A stretch of 43,627 nt of DNA from JBCAWW01 sp039024315 (GTDB lineage Bacteria; Bacteroidota; Bacteroidia; J057): the NCBI GenBank assembly GCA_039024315.1, contig JBCCQN010000044.1, forward strand, positions 1 through 43,627. The letters are read 5' to 3'. The notes under the pieces are model-generated. The model ran no database searches. It was not told the DNA's origin and saw only the letters and a program-made list of their open reading frames with translations. The position numbers were made by a program, and so were the translations under genes. This document shows positions 7,375-15,790 of this stretch, one piece after another (the stretch's first letter is position 1; the number at the start of each line of letters is the position of its first letter).

Positions 7375-7403
7375 AGTGAAAAGTGCTTTAGATTACTTTC
7401 ACT
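7375..7403 (-). terminator. Weak hairpin after the BAAT-type hydrolase gene
   Basis: AGTGAAAAGT (7375-7384) pairs with ACTTTCACT (7395-7403) with one bulge. On the minus strand a T-rich stretch follows about 8 nt later. It is placed correctly to end the OmpA/hydrolase transcript, but the gap between stem and T-run makes it a weak candidate. Confidence 0.35.
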
Positions 7404-7425
7404 ACGGGAAAAGTGGGGCTAAAGG

Positions 7426-8403
7426 TTACTTTTTGAAGTTGATCACAAAATCCATGATTTGATTTTTGGCATCCTTGATGGCTTCGGAGTCCCCTTCTAC
7501 TGTACCCCCAAACTCAATTTCATAGCTCTGATTGCCGATTTGTAATTGGCTAGTACGTCCATATTCAATGGTAGCGAGATTGCGAGAAATAAGGTGGCCA
7601 GCATTGGGATACTGGATATTCTTTAGAGAGTAAGGGAAATCATTGGCTTTGAGGCGCGCTTCTATCATATCGCTCATCGTCGTGGCCGGCCAGACTTTAT
7701 CGTCCTCACCCGATAGAAGTAGTATGGGTCCATTGATCTTTTCAACGGGAATAAGAGCCTCAGGGAATTGCTCTACTTGTGCTAGGCCAGATTGCCAATA
7801 AGGGAGCGTTGCTAGCTTGGAACCCTCCGGCCCTTTAATTTTCTCCATCGGTAGGTAAGGAATGGCTTCTCCTTGATATGTCCAGCTCGGCTTGATTTCA
7901 TCTGAGTTGTAAGGCAAGACGGTATTGGACCAATGAATGGCGCTAGGGGCAAAGGCGATGGCACCGCTTACAAACTCTGGCAAAGTGCTGGCTATTACTA
8001 GCGTCAACTCAGCGTTGCGCGAAGCGCCAAGCAAAATAATCTTCTCGGGATCTACCTCAGGCCTCTTTGCAAACCAATCGATGGCCTTGGCAAAATATTC
8101 GACGGGGATTTCTTCTGGTCTTGGGGGAAGTCCTGCTAGCCTGGTGTAGGGAAGGGATAGTCCCACACACCCAGCCTGAGCAAACTCACTGGCCCAATAA
8201 TCTCCTGCCGGCCCACCACCAATGACAATAACTGCCACTTGCTTGGCTACTGAAGACTTGACAAAGAGTTTGGCTTGGAAACCATTTTCTGCAATCTCTT
8301 GCGGCCTGACACTATCCGCGGCAACTCTGGTAGCCACGAAGGCGCCTAGTCCCAATAATGCAACCGCCAAGAGGGTTAAGAGTAATTTCCAAGTCCTATT
8401 CAT
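7426..8403 (-). CDS. BAAT C-terminal-type alpha/beta hydrolase (acyl-CoA thioester hydrolase-like)
   Basis: This protein of about 325 residues has an N-terminal hydrophobic segment (residues about 7-27) that is a signal peptide or membrane anchor, so the enzyme is probably exported or membrane-tethered. The hydrolase fold includes GGGPAGDYWA (oxyanion region), a nucleophile elbow LLGASRNAEL, a later LLSGEDDKVWPA segment with the likely acid, and NAGHLI with the catalytic His. It resembles the C-terminal domain of bile acid-CoA/acyl-CoA thioesterases, though the substrate is unknown. The elbow reads G-x-S-x-N instead of G-x-S-x-G. The frame is open to a GTG at 8418 that overlaps the OmpA gene; ATG 8403, 7 nt after the OmpA stop, gives a normal signal sequence and is preferred. 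It is co-transcribed with the OmpA gene. Confidence 0.75.
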   Translation of the reverse strand: MNRTWKLLLTLLAVALLGLGAFVATRVAADSVRPQEIAENGFQAKLFVKSSVAKQVAVIVIGGGPAGDYWASEFAQAGCVGLSLPYTRLAGLPPRPEEIPVEYFAKAIDWFAKRPEVDPEKIILLGASRNAELTLVIASTLPEFVSGAIAFAPSAIHWSNTVLPYNSDEIKPSWTYQGEAIPYLPMEKIKGPEGSKLATLPYWQSGLAQVEQFPEALIPVEKINGPILLLSGEDDKVWPATTMSDMIEARLKANDFPYSLKNIQYPNAGHLISRNLATIEYGRTSQLQIGNQSYEIEFGGTVEGDSEAIKDAKNQIMDFVINFKK

Positions 8404-8410
8404 ATTTATC

Positions 8411-11143
8411 CTATTCACTTCTGGACTGCATGCGCAGTTCTACGCGGCGATTGAGTTGTTTGCCTCCTTCGGATGCATTGGTCGCGGCGGGTACTTTTTC
8501 ACCGAAATATTCGATGAGCAAGCGATCCTCACTGACGCCGCGCATCAAAAGATAATCGCGAGCAGCTTCGCAGCGGCGACGAGAGAGGGCATCGTTATAA
8601 GGATTACTCCCATCGCTATCGGCATGTCCTATGATAAGGATGTTTTGATCTGGATTAAGTTGTAAATATCGGACTGCTTTATTGAGAATTACTCGGCTCT
8701 TGCCGGGCAAGTAGGTCTTATCAGATTCGAAATAGAGGCGGTCCCAAGTTGGATCGGGAATGCCACGCTTGTCTCCTTCGGGGCAACCATCGGTTTCAGG
8801 ACTACCGGCCTCCTCGGGACATTTGTCGTCTTTATTAATGACACCATCACCATCCGGATCCGCATAGGGGAGATATTGACCTAGTTCGCCTTCTGGGTTG
8901 TAAGGCCTTGGGGCAACGCGAGCTACTGGCGCAGGATCGGGCGTCAGAACTGACTCTTCTACCACTTCTGGTGCTGGTTCTTCCATTACGGGCTCCTCGA
9001 CTACCTCTTCTACTACTTGAGGCGCGGGCGCCTCCATGACGGGTTCCTCGACTACTTCTTCTACTACTTCAGGTGCTGGCTCCTCCATGACGGGTTCTTC
9101 AACTACCTCTTCTACTACTTGAGGCGCGGGCGCCTCCATGACAGGCTCCTCGATGACCTCTTCTACCACTTCTGGTGCTGGTTCTTCCATTACGGGCTCC
9201 TCGACTACCTCTTCTACTACTTCAGGTGCTGGCGCCTCCATGACAGGTTCTTCCACTACCTCTTCTATCACCTCAGGATCTGGCTCTTCCATGATGGGCT
9301 CCTCCACTAGCTCTTCTACCGTCTCGGGTTCGGGTTCCTCCATGACAGGTTCTTCCACTACCTCTTCTATCACCTCAGGTTCTGGCTCTTCCATGACAGG
9401 TTCTTCCACTACCTCTTCTACCATTTCGGGCTCTGGTTCTTCCGCAGTAGGTTCTTCTGCTACCTCTTCGACTACAGGTTCTTCAAGCGTTTCGACCACT
9501 TCAGGTTCTGGTTCTTCTACTGTTTCCACTACTTCAGGGGTAGCTTCCTCCACAGTTGGTTCTTCGATTTCTTCTACCTCAGTGATCGTTTCCTCTTCCG
9601 CTGGTTCTTCCACTTCTTCTACTAAGACCGGCTCAGGACAACCTTGATTAGAAGCAGGACCCGCTTCTTTGGGACAATCATCAATCTTATCCGGCACCCC
9701 ATCCCCATCTTTGTCTTTGTCTTGCTTTTGGAGCAGGCCAAAACGTACGCCAGCGTGAATGTCTAAACTGCGGATATCATCATTGATAAGAAAGGAGGCT
9801 AAGTTTCGCGAGCCGATCACTACTGGTCCCATCCGTACTGTGGTACCCAGCGTCCAATCTCCATAATCCGAATAGGAAAGCGGTACTGCGATATCAAAAC
9901 GCTTGCTTTCAAAGCGTGGGGTGATGCTGATATTATTTAGCTCATGCACCCCTGCTACCTTTAAGTCCCGTTGCAGGGCGATATGCGGCGTGACATTGAG
10001 ATAGAAGTTTTTCGTTACGCGAAAATCAGCTTGGACGCTAAAGACAGTCGGTAAAGTCATGCGGAAACGATCCACCCCGGGGGCAAATTGAAAGTTGGCG
10101 GCAAGCGTACTGTCAACGGCAAAAACCCCATTGCCTTCCACCTCTCTAAAACGGAAATTGAGCAAGCTGCCGCTGAAATCACTGCTAAAATCAGAGTTGT
10201 CAAAATTAATCCCTCCAATATCGAGTAGAGAGAGGCCGATTCTGGCGCGATATTTATTTAGGTCACGGCGGGGCCGAACGTCAGATCCTACCACGGTGGT
10301 GTACTCTGCTACTTTGGGACGCCATTCGTACACCACCCCAAAATCCCAGCCCCAGCCGGTATTAATGGTACTAAAGCGTTCAAAATCAGTCAGCGGATTA
10401 AAGGAGCCTGCAATCTGATCTAGGACCGTCGAGTGCGCATATTGGGCGTTGATGTCATGAATATTGAGGGTATTGGCATCGTCAAAGGAGTAGGTCAGAC
10501 GATCCGTATAGAGGTAGGCAGCGGCTTGGCCGCTGAGCCATTTGGCTTTGACCCCTGCTTTGAGGAAGTGAGATTGCTTGTCCAAGATAACGCGACTGTA
10601 GCCTAGCCCAAACTCCAAATAGGACAAGGCATTGATACTTAGGTTATCGCTATTGTATTGCGTTCCCCAAAGGGAAGGTATCCTAACATCATCATAGGCA
10701 AAACGAGCCGCTTCTTCTCCAAAATTGTCAATATTGGCGATACTCCGTTGACGAGAGGTAAAACTGATACTATGCTTAGGTGAGAGTGAAAGCATGAAGG
10801 AAGGACCGTAAAAGTCATAATTGAGATACAATGACTTGGCCTCTCCATTGAGAAACTCTGGGAAGAGCATTCGCTTATTGGTAGAATCTACCTCTGGAAA
10901 ACCCAGACCAAAAAATCCCTCTCTTAGGTAGGTTTTACTGATGCCTACATAGTCGTTTTGGAAAGTAGTACTAAAACCAAAGAGGCTAACATCTAGTTTA
11001 AAACGACTGTCAGCTGTGGAAGCAGGCTGGAGGTGTGTCCCTAAGACGCCAGCATAATTGCTGTTTTGATAACCCAAAAAGTTCTGTGCTGTAGCAAATG
11101 TGCAAATCAGACTCAGACCAAAAAACAGGTAAATTTGTTTCAT
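8411..11143 (-). CDS. OmpA-family outer-membrane protein with DUF5723-like barrel and Glu/Pro repeat
   Basis: This 910-residue envelope protein starts with a signal peptide (about 1-19, ending TATAQ-like). Residues about 20-470 are rich in aromatic beta-strands and resemble the DUF5723 barrel domain. A thrombospondin type 3-like calcium-binding segment (DKDGDGVPDKIDDCP, about 475-500) follows. Then comes a long acidic Pro/Glu/Val linker that includes ten 17-residue repeats (about 563-732), a second calcium-type segment (DPDGDGVINKDDKCP, about 760-775), and a C-terminal OmpA peptidoglycan-binding domain (about 795-905) with the family's N-x-x-LS-x-x-R stretch (NDALSRRRCEAARDYL). It should anchor the outer membrane to peptidoglycan across a spacer. 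The start is 60 bp from a divergent plus-strand gene; the hydrolase follows immediately. Confidence 0.88.
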   Translation of the reverse strand: MKQIYLFFGLSLICTFATAQNFLGYQNSNYAGVLGTHLQPASTADSRFKLDVSLFGFSTTFQNDYVGISKTYLREGFFGLGFPEVDSTNKRMLFPEFLNGEAKSLYLNYDFYGPSFMLSLSPKHSISFTSRQRSIANIDNFGEEAARFAYDDVRIPSLWGTQYNSDNLSINALSYLEFGLGYSRVILDKQSHFLKAGVKAKWLSGQAAAYLYTDRLTYSFDDANTLNIHDINAQYAHSTVLDQIAGSFNPLTDFERFSTINTGWGWDFGVVYEWRPKVAEYTTVVGSDVRPRRDLNKYRARIGLSLLDIGGINFDNSDFSSDFSGSLLNFRFREVEGNGVFAVDSTLAANFQFAPGVDRFRMTLPTVFSVQADFRVTKNFYLNVTPHIALQRDLKVAGVHELNNISITPRFESKRFDIAVPLSYSDYGDWTLGTTVRMGPVVIGSRNLASFLINDDIRSLDIHAGVRFGLLQKQDKDKDGDGVPDKIDDCPKEAGPASNQGCPEPVLVEEVEEPAEEETITEVEEIEEPTVEEATPEVVETVEEPEPEVVETLEEPVVEEVAEEPTAEEPEPEMVEEVVEEPVMEEPEPEVIEEVVEEPVMEEPEPETVEELVEEPIMEEPDPEVIEEVVEEPVMEAPAPEVVEEVVEEPVMEEPAPEVVEEVIEEPVMEAPAPQVVEEVVEEPVMEEPAPEVVEEVVEEPVMEAPAPQVVEEVVEEPVMEEPAPEVVEESVLTPDPAPVARVAPRPYNPEGELGQYLPYADPDGDGVINKDDKCPEEAGSPETDGCPEGDKRGIPDPTWDRLYFESDKTYLPGKSRVILNKAVRYLQLNPDQNILIIGHADSDGSNPYNDALSRRRCEAARDYLLMRGVSEDRLLIEYFGEKVPAATNASEGGKQLNRRVELRMQSRSE
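8948..9457 (-). repeat. Ten tandem 51-bp units encoding a 17-residue Glu/Pro/Val repeat
   Basis: Exactly 510 bp encode ten copies of a unit like EEPVMEEPAPEVVEEVV. The first four copies use EPEP/EPDP; later ones alternate EPAPE with APAPQ or APAPE. Nested identity shows recent expansion: 8954-9018 is identical to 9158-9222 (65 bp, four units apart) and 9000-9040 to 9102-9142 (41 bp, two units apart). Unit number is likely to vary between strains. The opposite strand stays open across it, which produces spurious reading frames. Confidence 0.9.
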
Positions 11144-11203
11144 TATATGTGTGTCAGTATCGCTATAAATTAGACATTTTCTGTGTAATTTACCCTCACA
11201 AGC

Positions 11204-11860
11204 ATGGATCTCAACGCACTAAAAAGACTGGTACGGCAAGGAGAAGGAGCTCAACTTGAGTTCAAACGAAAGGCCAGGCATCCGGACAAAATCGCTCGGG
11301 AGGTAGTCGCCTTCGCCAATTCACAAGGTGGCGTGCTACTAGTAGGCGTTGATGATGATGAGACGATCTATGGCTGTAAGTTCCCCCAAGAGGATGCCTT
11401 CGTCCTCAAAAAGTTTTTCGACGAACAGCTGAGCCCTCGTATTGATTATCATTTAGAATACATTCCAACTTCGGGTACTAAGGCAGTTTTGGCCTTCCAT
11501 ATTAAGGCGGGTAAGCGTAAGCCATATTTCCTCAAGCCCCAAGCTGAAGGTGAATCCAAAAGTGTCTATGTGCGAGTGGAGGACATGAGTATCAAGGCAA
11601 GTCGGGAGATGGTACAGATCCTTCGTAGAGAGCGTAGATCAAAGGGGGTGAATCTCCGATTTGGCGACAGAGAAAAAGCCTTGCTCCAACACCTCGAACA
11701 AGAAGCAAATATTACCCTTGCAAAAGCGCAAAACTTGCTAAAAACCAATCGACGCAATACCTCTCAGCTGATGGTTTTGCTGGTCAGTGCAGGCCTACTC
11801 CGCATCCTTCCATCGGAAAAAGGAGACCGCTACAGCCTAGCTGAAGAATCGTTTCAATAA
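11204..11860 (+). CDS. AlbA_2/Schlafen-type (divergent AAA-4) domain protein with C-terminal winged helix
   Basis: This 218-residue cytoplasmic protein has no signal peptide. Residues about 10-130 match the AlbA_2 (divergent AAA-4, Schlafen-like) domain: GEGAQLEFKRK, then AREVVAFANSQGGVLLVGVDDD and a C-terminal VYVRVEDMSIKAS strand. The remaining part (about 150-215) is basic and helical and reads like a winged helix (ALLQHLEQEANITLAKAQN...MVLLVSAGLLRI). Such proteins are generally annotated as putative transcriptional regulators or nucleic-acid binding proteins; direct function is mostly unknown. It is divergent from the OmpA gene across 60 bp, so it might control that gene (inference). It stands alone on the plus strand, 266 bp before the adhesin genes. 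Confidence 0.8.
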   Translation: MDLNALKRLVRQGEGAQLEFKRKARHPDKIAREVVAFANSQGGVLLVGVDDDETIYGCKFPQEDAFVLKKFFDEQLSPRIDYHLEYIPTSGTKAVLAFHIKAGKRKPYFLKPQAEGESKSVYVRVEDMSIKASREMVQILRRERRSKGVNLRFGDREKALLQHLEQEANITLAKAQNLLKTNRRNTSQLMVLLVSAGLLRILPSEKGDRYSLAEESFQ

Positions 11861-12126
11861 TCATACTTTACAAATCATGTAATACTATTCGGGCTATTAA
11901 TGCGCCCGTTGGGACGGCATCGCAGCAAGGTGGTGTAAGATTTTGCTGGCTGAGGTTACTTTTTTGGTACTTTTGGATTAAGACACTTGGGAAAACGGAC
12001 CATTTGTAGCTATATTTTTCAGGTTGTGAGCCACTTACATACGTAAACTCCCTTTTTATTCGTTCTTTTGACACGTAAGATTCCCTTCACAGCTGTTCCG
12101 ATTTTTCACTAGTGCTTATGTAAAAG
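11861..12126. other. Non-coding gap upstream of the adhesin operon
   Basis: The gap carries the promoter region of the first giant secreted protein; no clear TAnnTTTG box was found. CGGGC (11890-11894) and GCCCG (11904-11908) form a short hairpin just after the AlbA_2 gene. A 68-codon minus-strand frame (11868-12074) covers most of it but lacks convincing protein character. The stretch may be an eroded intergenic repeat. Confidence 0.4.
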
Positions 12127-15100
12127 ATGTACCGAAAACTACACATTCTTCGCACCCTTTTATTCGCTTCTGTTTGTTTACCTTTTGCCCTCCAAGGGCA
12201 GTTACTGCCTCCCTTCCAGCCGGAACAGGATTGTATCAATGCACTCACAGTGTGTCAAAGTGTCTTTGTGCAACCGGGTAGCTATCAAGGTGAAGGATTA
12301 AATCCCAACGAAATCAATAATGCTAACTCCTGCCTAGGCTCAGGAGAAGAAAATGATGTATGGTATATCTTTACGGTACAGACTGCCGGTTTGCTTGATA
12401 TCCGGATCACTCCATTTAATATTTTTGATGATTACGACTGGGCAGTTTATAATCTTACCAATCACAATTGTGCCGATATTTTTGGCACTCCTGCGATAGA
12501 GGTCAGTTGTAATTACTCCGGTACTCCAGGACTTACGGGTGCCTTTCAGCTCGGTGCCCCCAACAGTCAAGGCGGCGGCGGTGCTCCTTTCAATGCCCCC
12601 ATCAATGTGAATGTGGGTGAAACTTATGTATTAAACGTATCAAACTTTACCGGTTCAGGCACTGGCTATACCCTTGATTTCTCTAATTCTACGGCAGTTA
12701 TCTTCGATAACGTTCCTCCTCTAATGGACTCCATTGCAGTTGATTGTGGAGCAAGCGTGAGTGTGAGATTCTCAGAAAATGTAGTTTGCCCCACAGTAGA
12801 TGCGACTGACTTCGTCGTAACAGGGCCTGCTGGCAATCATGTGGTAACCGCTACCGCAGGTATTAACTGCGCGGCGGGTGGATCATTTGAAGATGAATTT
12901 ACTTTGACGCTGACTCCACCCATCACGGTGCCAGGCATGTACTATATCTCAGTAGTAGATACAATCCTAGATAACTGCGACAATGTCGCTATCTATAATA
13001 CTGACAGTATTTTGGTCAGTTTTCCCAATATTAACGCTACGGCAAGTGCAGATTCGGTTTGTGCGGGCGATAGCGTGCTGCTTTCTACCCCCGCGACTAT
13101 CGGCTATACTTATGCTTGGAGCAATGGTACTCCATCAGCTTCCACTTACGTAAACCCATTAGCTACCACTACTTATACCGTGAGTGCTACTGACGCCATT
13201 GGCTGCGTCTACAGTGGCTCAGTAACGGTCAATGTAATCCCTACCCCTACAGGCAACTTCAGTTTTGCCAATCCTTCTGTTTGTGCGGACGATACCATAT
13301 CGGTGCTTTACACCGGTAGTTCGCTTCCAGTAGCCAACTTTAACTGGAACTTCGGGGGTGGCAATGTCATAAGCGGAGCTGGCTCAGGCCCTTACGTGCT
13401 GAGCTGGCCGATCGCAGGCACCCAAACGGTAAGCCTTGATGTAGATCAATATGGCTGCCCTAGTGTTCCTTTTACCCAATCGGTTACTGTACATCAAATC
13501 CCTACCTCTAGCTTCAATATGCCGGCCCAGACATGTAGCAATGCGCCGACTTCCATCTCCTACATCGGTAATGCCTCTCCAACAGCAACTTACACCTGGG
13601 ATTTTGATGGGGGCATTGTGCTTGCCGGCGCGGGTGCAGGGCCTTATTTGGTCGAATGGGCCATTCCTGGTCCTAAAAACATCGGTCTGATCGTAACTGA
13701 AAACACTTGTATTTCAGATTATACCGAGCAGCAAATCATGGTCAATGCGCTGCCAGTTAACAGTATCGCCGCGCTCAGCGATCAATGTTTTGATGGCAAC
13801 AACTTTAGCTTTAGTTATGATGGGCCAGCAAGTCCGGCTCAGTATAGTTGGGACTTTGGCGATGGTAGCCTAATCAATCCAACCGCCAATCCTAGTCATA
13901 GCTACAATGTTTTTGGCCCTCAGACGGTAACGCTTCTCATCACAGACGGCAATGGTTGTCAGTCGACGGCTACTCAGAGTTTTGTTATTCATCCTCCGGT
14001 GAACGCTGATTTCAACTATAACCAGGTATGTGAAGGTCAGAATACGCCTTTCACAGACTTGAGCAGCATTCACAATAGTGGCGCTATTACTGGCTGGAGT
14101 TGGGCGTTCGGCGATGGAGCCGTCAATAATACCGCCAGTCCATCACATCAGTATCCACAGCAAGGTACCTATACCGTAAAGTTGGTTGCCACCTCAGACC
14201 AAGGCTGTCTAGATAGCATGACTAAGCTCATAGAGGTTTATGATCAGCCGATTGCGGACTTTAGTTTTGAAGATAAGTGCCAAGGCTATGAAGTGCCATT
14301 TGTTAACCTCAGTCAGTTTGACGATCCCTCTTTGACTTATACTTGGTTATTTGGTGATGGCAATAATACCAACCAAATCAACCCTAAGCACCTATACAAT
14401 GGCTATGGAGACTTCAACGTCAGCATGACACTTACCAATACGGATGGTTGTAGCGATACTCATACTGAGTTGGTGCAAGTACATCCGCTCCCAGTCCCTC
14501 AGCCTACATTTGATGAGACTTGTCAATATGCCTTCACAGAGTTAACAGATAATAGCTACGTTCCGGGCGGAGGCAGCATAGTCCAATACTATTGGAAGAC
14601 GACGGAGAATCGTGGATATGCAGGTAAAGGTCCACAACCCAGATTCAGTGTAGCAGGTGTCTATCCCATCAATATGATCTTGACTAGCGATCAAGGATGT
14701 GTGGACTCATTAGTGTCTGATCTAACGGTATTTCCGATTCCTAGGGTTAGTTTTGTAGCCATCGATGCTTGCTTAGGAGATGAGGTAAAATTAGGCTCCA
14801 CTAGTACCATCGTTGATAGCCTTACTCAAGATTATATAGCCGATTGGCAATGGGATTTTGGTGATGGCCAAAGCAGCAGCGGACTCTCGGCAACCACCCA
14901 TACATACGCCCAAGCTGGGACCTATGAGGTGAGTCTCACCACCATCTCCGATAAAGGTTGTGTCAGTCAAAAGACGGAGGAGGTGATAACTCACCCACCT
15001 GCGGCGGTTCCGGAATTGCAGCCAGATACGGTTTGTTTTGGCGAATCTGCTATCCTCTGGGCATTACCAAGTAGTGATGGTGCCACGATAGAATGGTTTG

Positions 15101-15771
15101 ACAGCCCCAGCGGTGGCCTAGCGTTTCATACCGAAAGTGCTTATTTGATCCCCACGGTTCCTTTTGGTCAGACCTACTATGTGGAGGCTATTTCGCCTTT
15201 TGGATGTGTGAGCCCTCGGGTGCCGATCAGCACCAAATTATACTCTCCTGGCCTCAGCAAAATCGCCGCCAGCAGCACTGTGGTGGAAATCCCTAATTCG
15301 AGCATCCAGTTTGATGTAGAAGGAACCCTAGAGGTCGTCAGTGCTGAATGGATGTTTGGGGATGGTAGCAGCAGTGTGGAGCTAAAACCCGTCTATACCT
15401 ATGAGTTACCGGGGCGCTACGAGGTTTCAGCAAAAGTGATCACTGTAGAAGGCTGCGAACGCATACTCACAGAGACTATTGAAGTAAAAGCACCTATTGC
15501 GATTTATATCCCATCGGCCTTTACCCCTAATGGAGACGGCAGAAACGATGAGTTCTTTTTAGGCAGTCATCTGTTCCAACAAGTCCAATTTGAGGTCTAT
15601 AATCGTTGGGGTACTTTGGTCTATCAGGCAGAGCAGCCAGATTTTCGTTGGAATGGCCAAGACACCAAGGGGCAAATGATCCCTGAAGGTGTATATGTAT
15701 ATAAATTGCAAGGTCAAGATATCCTTGGAAAACTACACACTCGGAGCGGAACCATAACAGTTGTCAAGTAA
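12127..15771 (+). CDS. Giant secreted PKD-repeat protein with T9SS type B sorting domain (adhesin-like 1)
   Basis: This 1214-residue surface or secreted protein has a signal peptide of about 24 residues. Residues about 30-195 are a Cys-containing beta domain common at the head of such proteins (CINALTVCQ...ENDVWYIFTV). An Ig-like segment (about 196-300, IAVDCGASVSVRFSENV) follows, then serial PKD domains with WDFGDG/WAFGDG signatures, a WFDSPSGG Ig-like module near 970-1045, a last PKD, and the C-terminal gliding-motility-associated (CHU_C) sorting domain (YIPSAFTPNGDGRNDEF to RSGTITVVK, about 1120-1214). The C-terminal domain targets it to the type IX secretion system. From about residue 625 onward it is colinear with the next gene, a tandem paralogue. 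It has three-gene operon spacing, with 19 nt to the next gene. Ligand unknown; adhesion is inference. Confidence 0.88.
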   Translation: MYRKLHILRTLLFASVCLPFALQGQLLPPFQPEQDCINALTVCQSVFVQPGSYQGEGLNPNEINNANSCLGSGEENDVWYIFTVQTAGLLDIRITPFNIFDDYDWAVYNLTNHNCADIFGTPAIEVSCNYSGTPGLTGAFQLGAPNSQGGGGAPFNAPINVNVGETYVLNVSNFTGSGTGYTLDFSNSTAVIFDNVPPLMDSIAVDCGASVSVRFSENVVCPTVDATDFVVTGPAGNHVVTATAGINCAAGGSFEDEFTLTLTPPITVPGMYYISVVDTILDNCDNVAIYNTDSILVSFPNINATASADSVCAGDSVLLSTPATIGYTYAWSNGTPSASTYVNPLATTTYTVSATDAIGCVYSGSVTVNVIPTPTGNFSFANPSVCADDTISVLYTGSSLPVANFNWNFGGGNVISGAGSGPYVLSWPIAGTQTVSLDVDQYGCPSVPFTQSVTVHQIPTSSFNMPAQTCSNAPTSISYIGNASPTATYTWDFDGGIVLAGAGAGPYLVEWAIPGPKNIGLIVTENTCISDYTEQQIMVNALPVNSIAALSDQCFDGNNFSFSYDGPASPAQYSWDFGDGSLINPTANPSHSYNVFGPQTVTLLITDGNGCQSTATQSFVIHPPVNADFNYNQVCEGQNTPFTDLSSIHNSGAITGWSWAFGDGAVNNTASPSHQYPQQGTYTVKLVATSDQGCLDSMTKLIEVYDQPIADFSFEDKCQGYEVPFVNLSQFDDPSLTYTWLFGDGNNTNQINPKHLYNGYGDFNVSMTLTNTDGCSDTHTELVQVHPLPVPQPTFDETCQYAFTELTDNSYVPGGGSIVQYYWKTTENRGYAGKGPQPRFSVAGVYPINMILTSDQGCVDSLVSDLTVFPIPRVSFVAIDACLGDEVKLGSTSTIVDSLTQDYIADWQWDFGDGQSSSGLSATTHTYAQAGTYEVSLTTISDKGCVSQKTEEVITHPPAAVPELQPDTVCFGESAILWALPSSDGATIEWFDSPSGGLAFHTESAYLIPTVPFGQTYYVEAISPFGCVSPRVPISTKLYSPGLSKIAASSTVVEIPNSSIQFDVEGTLEVVSAEWMFGDGSSSVELKPVYTYELPGRYEVSAKVITVEGCERILTETIEVKAPIAIYIPSAFTPNGDGRNDEFFLGSHLFQQVQFEVYNRWGTLVYQAEQPDFRWNGQDTKGQMIPEGVYVYKLQGQDILGKLHTRSGTITVVK

Positions 15772-15790
15772 TCATCTTTAGGCAGAACAT

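Noticed and set aside
9017..9647. Plus-strand open frames with Ser/Thr-rich or Leu/Phe/Tyr-rich repeats
   Set aside because: They are antisense to the OmpA Glu/Pro repeat; the tandem 51-bp units keep all frames open. The OmpA frame has domains on both sides.
11868..12074. 68-codon minus-strand frame in the gap before the adhesin operon
   Set aside because: Composition is not protein-like, no family was recognised, and it lies in what may be an eroded intergenic repeat. It was described as non-coding.
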